NCBI GenBank assembly: GCA_011009095.1
Contig: VTPC01090909.1
Coordinates: 27,884 to 91,883 of the forward strand
DNA length: 64,000 nt
Origin: Ignelater luminosus
Lineage: Eukaryota; Arthropoda; Insecta; Coleoptera; Elateridae
Reading direction: 5' to 3'
Under the pieces are notes generated by a model. That model saw only the letters and a list, made by a program, of their open reading frames with translations, searched no databases and was not told the DNA's origin. Of this stretch, positions 61,569 through 64,000 are shown piece by piece. The stretch's first letter is position 1. Every line of letters begins with the position of its first letter. The translations under genes were made by a program, and so were the position numbers.

Positions 61569-63642
61569 CAGAGCTGGGCAAATTACTTTAAAAAAGTAAT
61601 TTATTAAGTAGTCATTACTAATCATTATGATAAAAAAGTAATGAAATTACTCTTCTGAAAATAGGAAACTGTATCATTAAAATTAAAAAGTGTCATTTTA
61701 TTTGACGAGCAGTTATGTTTGCAGACGAGGAAGAGTGAAGGGCAGTCGAGCTAATGCAAAATGGAGGTTTCTGCGAAATACCGAAACGTCGTTTGGAACG
61801 TTTGTTCCCATAGCGGTCCTGTGTACGATAGTCGAATTTCGCTGTACCAAGGAGGCCGCTGGGGAGATTTCAAATTTGAACGAAAAACGATCATACAGCG
61901 AAAACGAGAAGAGCTAAGAAGACGAAATAAATTGCTTCTTTAAAACGAAATGCCCGGCTTGGTACGAAATTCCAGAATTCACAAAATTCTAGTCGTATAT
62001 AGAATTAATCCATATAAACAACTGAGAGGAAGAACGATCTGCTTCGCTTTTGTTTTTCCCACCCTTCCCCCAGAAAACCAAAAATGGAACGTTTTGTGCT
62101 GTATCTCGAAAAAGGAAAGCCGCATCAGAACGAGCCTTTTTCGTGTAAAGTAGGTTATATGGTTTGACCAATCTTCAGTTGTTTTTCGGCACAACTATTT
62201 TGAAAACTCGACATCTTTGACGTTGTATAGTGCCGATATTTGTGATACTTCATCAAAACCGTTTATAGCAATATTGTTGTTGTTACCCCAAAAACGCTAT
62301 CTCCAGGGCCAAAAGAGTGAAAAACCAAAACTAATGCAAAAGCGATCACCGTAGCGAAACAAAAGACAATCGGAAGATAAAATTCATACTGTCGGTATAG
62401 GTATTTGCTGTTAGACACGTTCCAATAAAAGAATCTCCAGAATTCGAAAATTCTAGGTCTGGAACCGCGCCCACACACACAACCGGCTCACATCATAAGC
62501 ATCAACTCCCAATGGGGTCGTTTCCTAAAGTATTATTTTTGCTTATTTGGGTTGCTTATGCTTTAAATTAACGCTAGCTTTTCTATTTTCACTATTTTTT
62601 TCAATTTAAAGTTCAAAAAAACTTTTCCCGCCACTCCTGTGACGTCACAAGTCTTTGACGATATGACAACGCTGAAAACGGGAGCGCTTGCGTGTCCAGC
62701 GCCGGATGCAGATGCTGTCAGTATTATAGAAAGCGCTTAAAAGTTTGAATTTTCGAATTTAAATGTCGGTTGTTTGTAAAACGAAGAAGCACGAAATATT
62801 TACAAAGTTTTATACAAATAAGGTAACCACTAAACCACCAAACAATAGTCAATAACAGACGTAAAAAATACACATACTCATAATATCTTTCGTTGAAATT
62901 GACAAAGCGGAAAAACCCGACAACTAACGAATGACAGCAAAGGCACAACAACGTGATTACGACATTGTCAGCTCTACTATTCCTACAGACCGTCTACCGA
63001 CGAACTGTGACGTCACTAGCAGATAAAAATTATTTTATTTCCTTATAACTTTTTAGTTATATTACAGAAACAACTGTTAAAGGATATTAACTATATATCC
63101 TGTCTAGAATGATAATATGTCTTTACATTTCAATAAATCTATTTTAGGAAACGACTCCATTGTTGTATGCCGGCTAGTGCAATGTTTCACTAAGAAGTAG
63201 CGCGTTACCCCACGAACTTTAATGTCAATATTGTGTATTATGAACCCTACTGGAATGCATTTTGTTCTTCAACAGTATCTGTGATTATTTTTTAAATACA
63301 TATCAATGTATATCTTCCTTTCTCCGAAAGAAAGAACTGCCACAAAGAATCTGTGATAAGAACTAAAACACTGAAACGCAAATACATATAAATTTAAGAA
63401 ACTTATTGTTATGCACATGTATAGTTGCTGTTTTATGAATGGGGCTTCGAGTTGTGGTTTCCTTGGACATCTCGTCTTCAAAGTACTATGATAATTTTCT
63501 TGTCAACAAACTCTAAGGTATTCCAACCCTTGATAGGAATCCTTTACGTGCAACTCAATCTGTCGCACAGACTCGCTTTTGCATGTAAAGTAATTTAATT
63601 AGTAATCTAATTAACAAGTAATGTGATTACTGCCCAGCTTTC
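61569..63642. mobile_element. hAT-type non-autonomous element with 8-bp target duplication
   Basis: CTACTAAG occurs directly before (61561-61568) and after (63643-63650) the element. The ends CAGAGCTGGGCAAATTAC and, inverted, GAAAGCTGGGCAGTAATC share the hAT-like core AGCTGGGCA, and TTACTnnTTAATTA-like subterminal repeats follow on both sides. The 2074-bp interior has no recognisable transposase. Its longest frames (61690-61917 and similar) resemble nothing I know. It contains another inverted-repeat element at 62510-63162. An 8-bp duplication is the hAT signature. Confidence 0.8.
62510..63162. mobile_element. Inverted-repeat element nested in the hAT-type element
   Basis: CAATGGGGTCGTTTCCTAAA at the left and CAATGGAGTCGTTTCCTAAA, inverted, at the right (19 of 20 identical) bound 653 bp. 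The interior carries two GTGACGTCAC palindromes (62639-62648 and 63007-63016). It has no coding capacity. No clear target duplication was seen. Confidence 0.6.
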
Positions 63643-63650
63643 CTACTAAG

Positions 63651-64000
63651 CCAGAATCAATAATTCCTATTTCTGCAGCAAAGTCAAGAACTCAACAACG
63701 GTTTGGAGGCACACATAACTGCAAGCACCTACAGTTGACAGATCGTTCAAACTTTGCATAACTGTACGATAGAAGCTGAAGGAGCAGAGACATTATTAGA
63801 TCGCTGTTATGACACCGGCTCGATCACAGCATGCGCAGAGAGGAGAAGAAATCTGAGAAGATCAGACAGGAAATCATCAGAGAAGTCAAGTTTTTCAAAA
63901 AACAGACTAAAACCTTCCTAAGTCTGTAAGAGGAAGGAATAGAAACAGGGAACCTGCACCAAATGTTGGCAGTCATTAACAAAATAGAAAATTTGTAACG
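63651..64000. other. Right edge of the window, unassigned
   Basis: 350 bp with higher GC. A plus-strand frame gives RCYDTGSITACAERRRNLRR and a Ser/Arg/Lys-rich continuation, possibly part of a transposon that extends past the window. It cannot be assigned. Confidence 0.3.

Overview
The window is nuclear DNA of an insect. It is AT-rich, with genes split by GT-AG introns that range from about 60 bp to 24 kb, and it is dense with Tc1/mariner, hAT and non-LTR elements. The protein sequences are insect-like: a synaptotagmin 1 close to the fly protein, and a TBP paralogue of the insect Trf type. A beetle is my guess for the order, but the sequence alone does not prove it. Two runs of exactly 400 N mark assembly gaps.

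Three host genes can be read exon by exon. Synaptotagmin 1 (+) fills 5.57-42.87 kb in eight well supported coding exons. A 19-bp first coding exon is less certain. ETFRF1/LYRM5 (-, 50.18-50.50 kb) and a Trf-like TATA-binding protein (+, 51.36-52.33 kb) stand head to head with 857 bp between their start codons. Syt1 acts at the synapse, ETFRF1 in mitochondria and Trf in nuclear transcription, so they share no pathway. Only the last two look likely to share a promoter region.

Most of the rest is transposon. 0-4 kb: hAT remnant, a foldback element with tRNA-like arms, a TIR element, and a LINE remnant. 7.4-9.85 kb: a Tc1/mariner element nested in a mariner. 14.2-16.6 kb: a LINE carrying a nested, internally deleted mariner. 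18.4-21.2 kb: a LINE, then a long-TIR element coding for a nuclease-like/CXC protein. 21.4-24.3 kb: a mariner-like pseudogene, a palindromic MITE, and a LINE. 24.4-27.3 kb: a mariner with a Tc1 in its last codons. 27.6-29.4 kb: a mariner-like element with 200-bp TIRs. 39.25-39.59 kb: a short element with a type I hammerhead ribozyme. 40.2-41.1 kb: a foldback MITE. 48.4-49.6 kb: a LINE. 54.9-57.1 kb: a second nuclease/CXC-family element with clear 33-bp TIRs, holding a GGACGTCC-rich MITE and an assembly gap. 61.57-63.64 kb: a hAT-type non-autonomous element with an 8-bp target duplication.

The most interesting observations are the hammerhead ribozyme at 39446-39530 and the TIR element family whose protein joins an FEN1/XPG-like signature to a cysteine-rich CXC tail.
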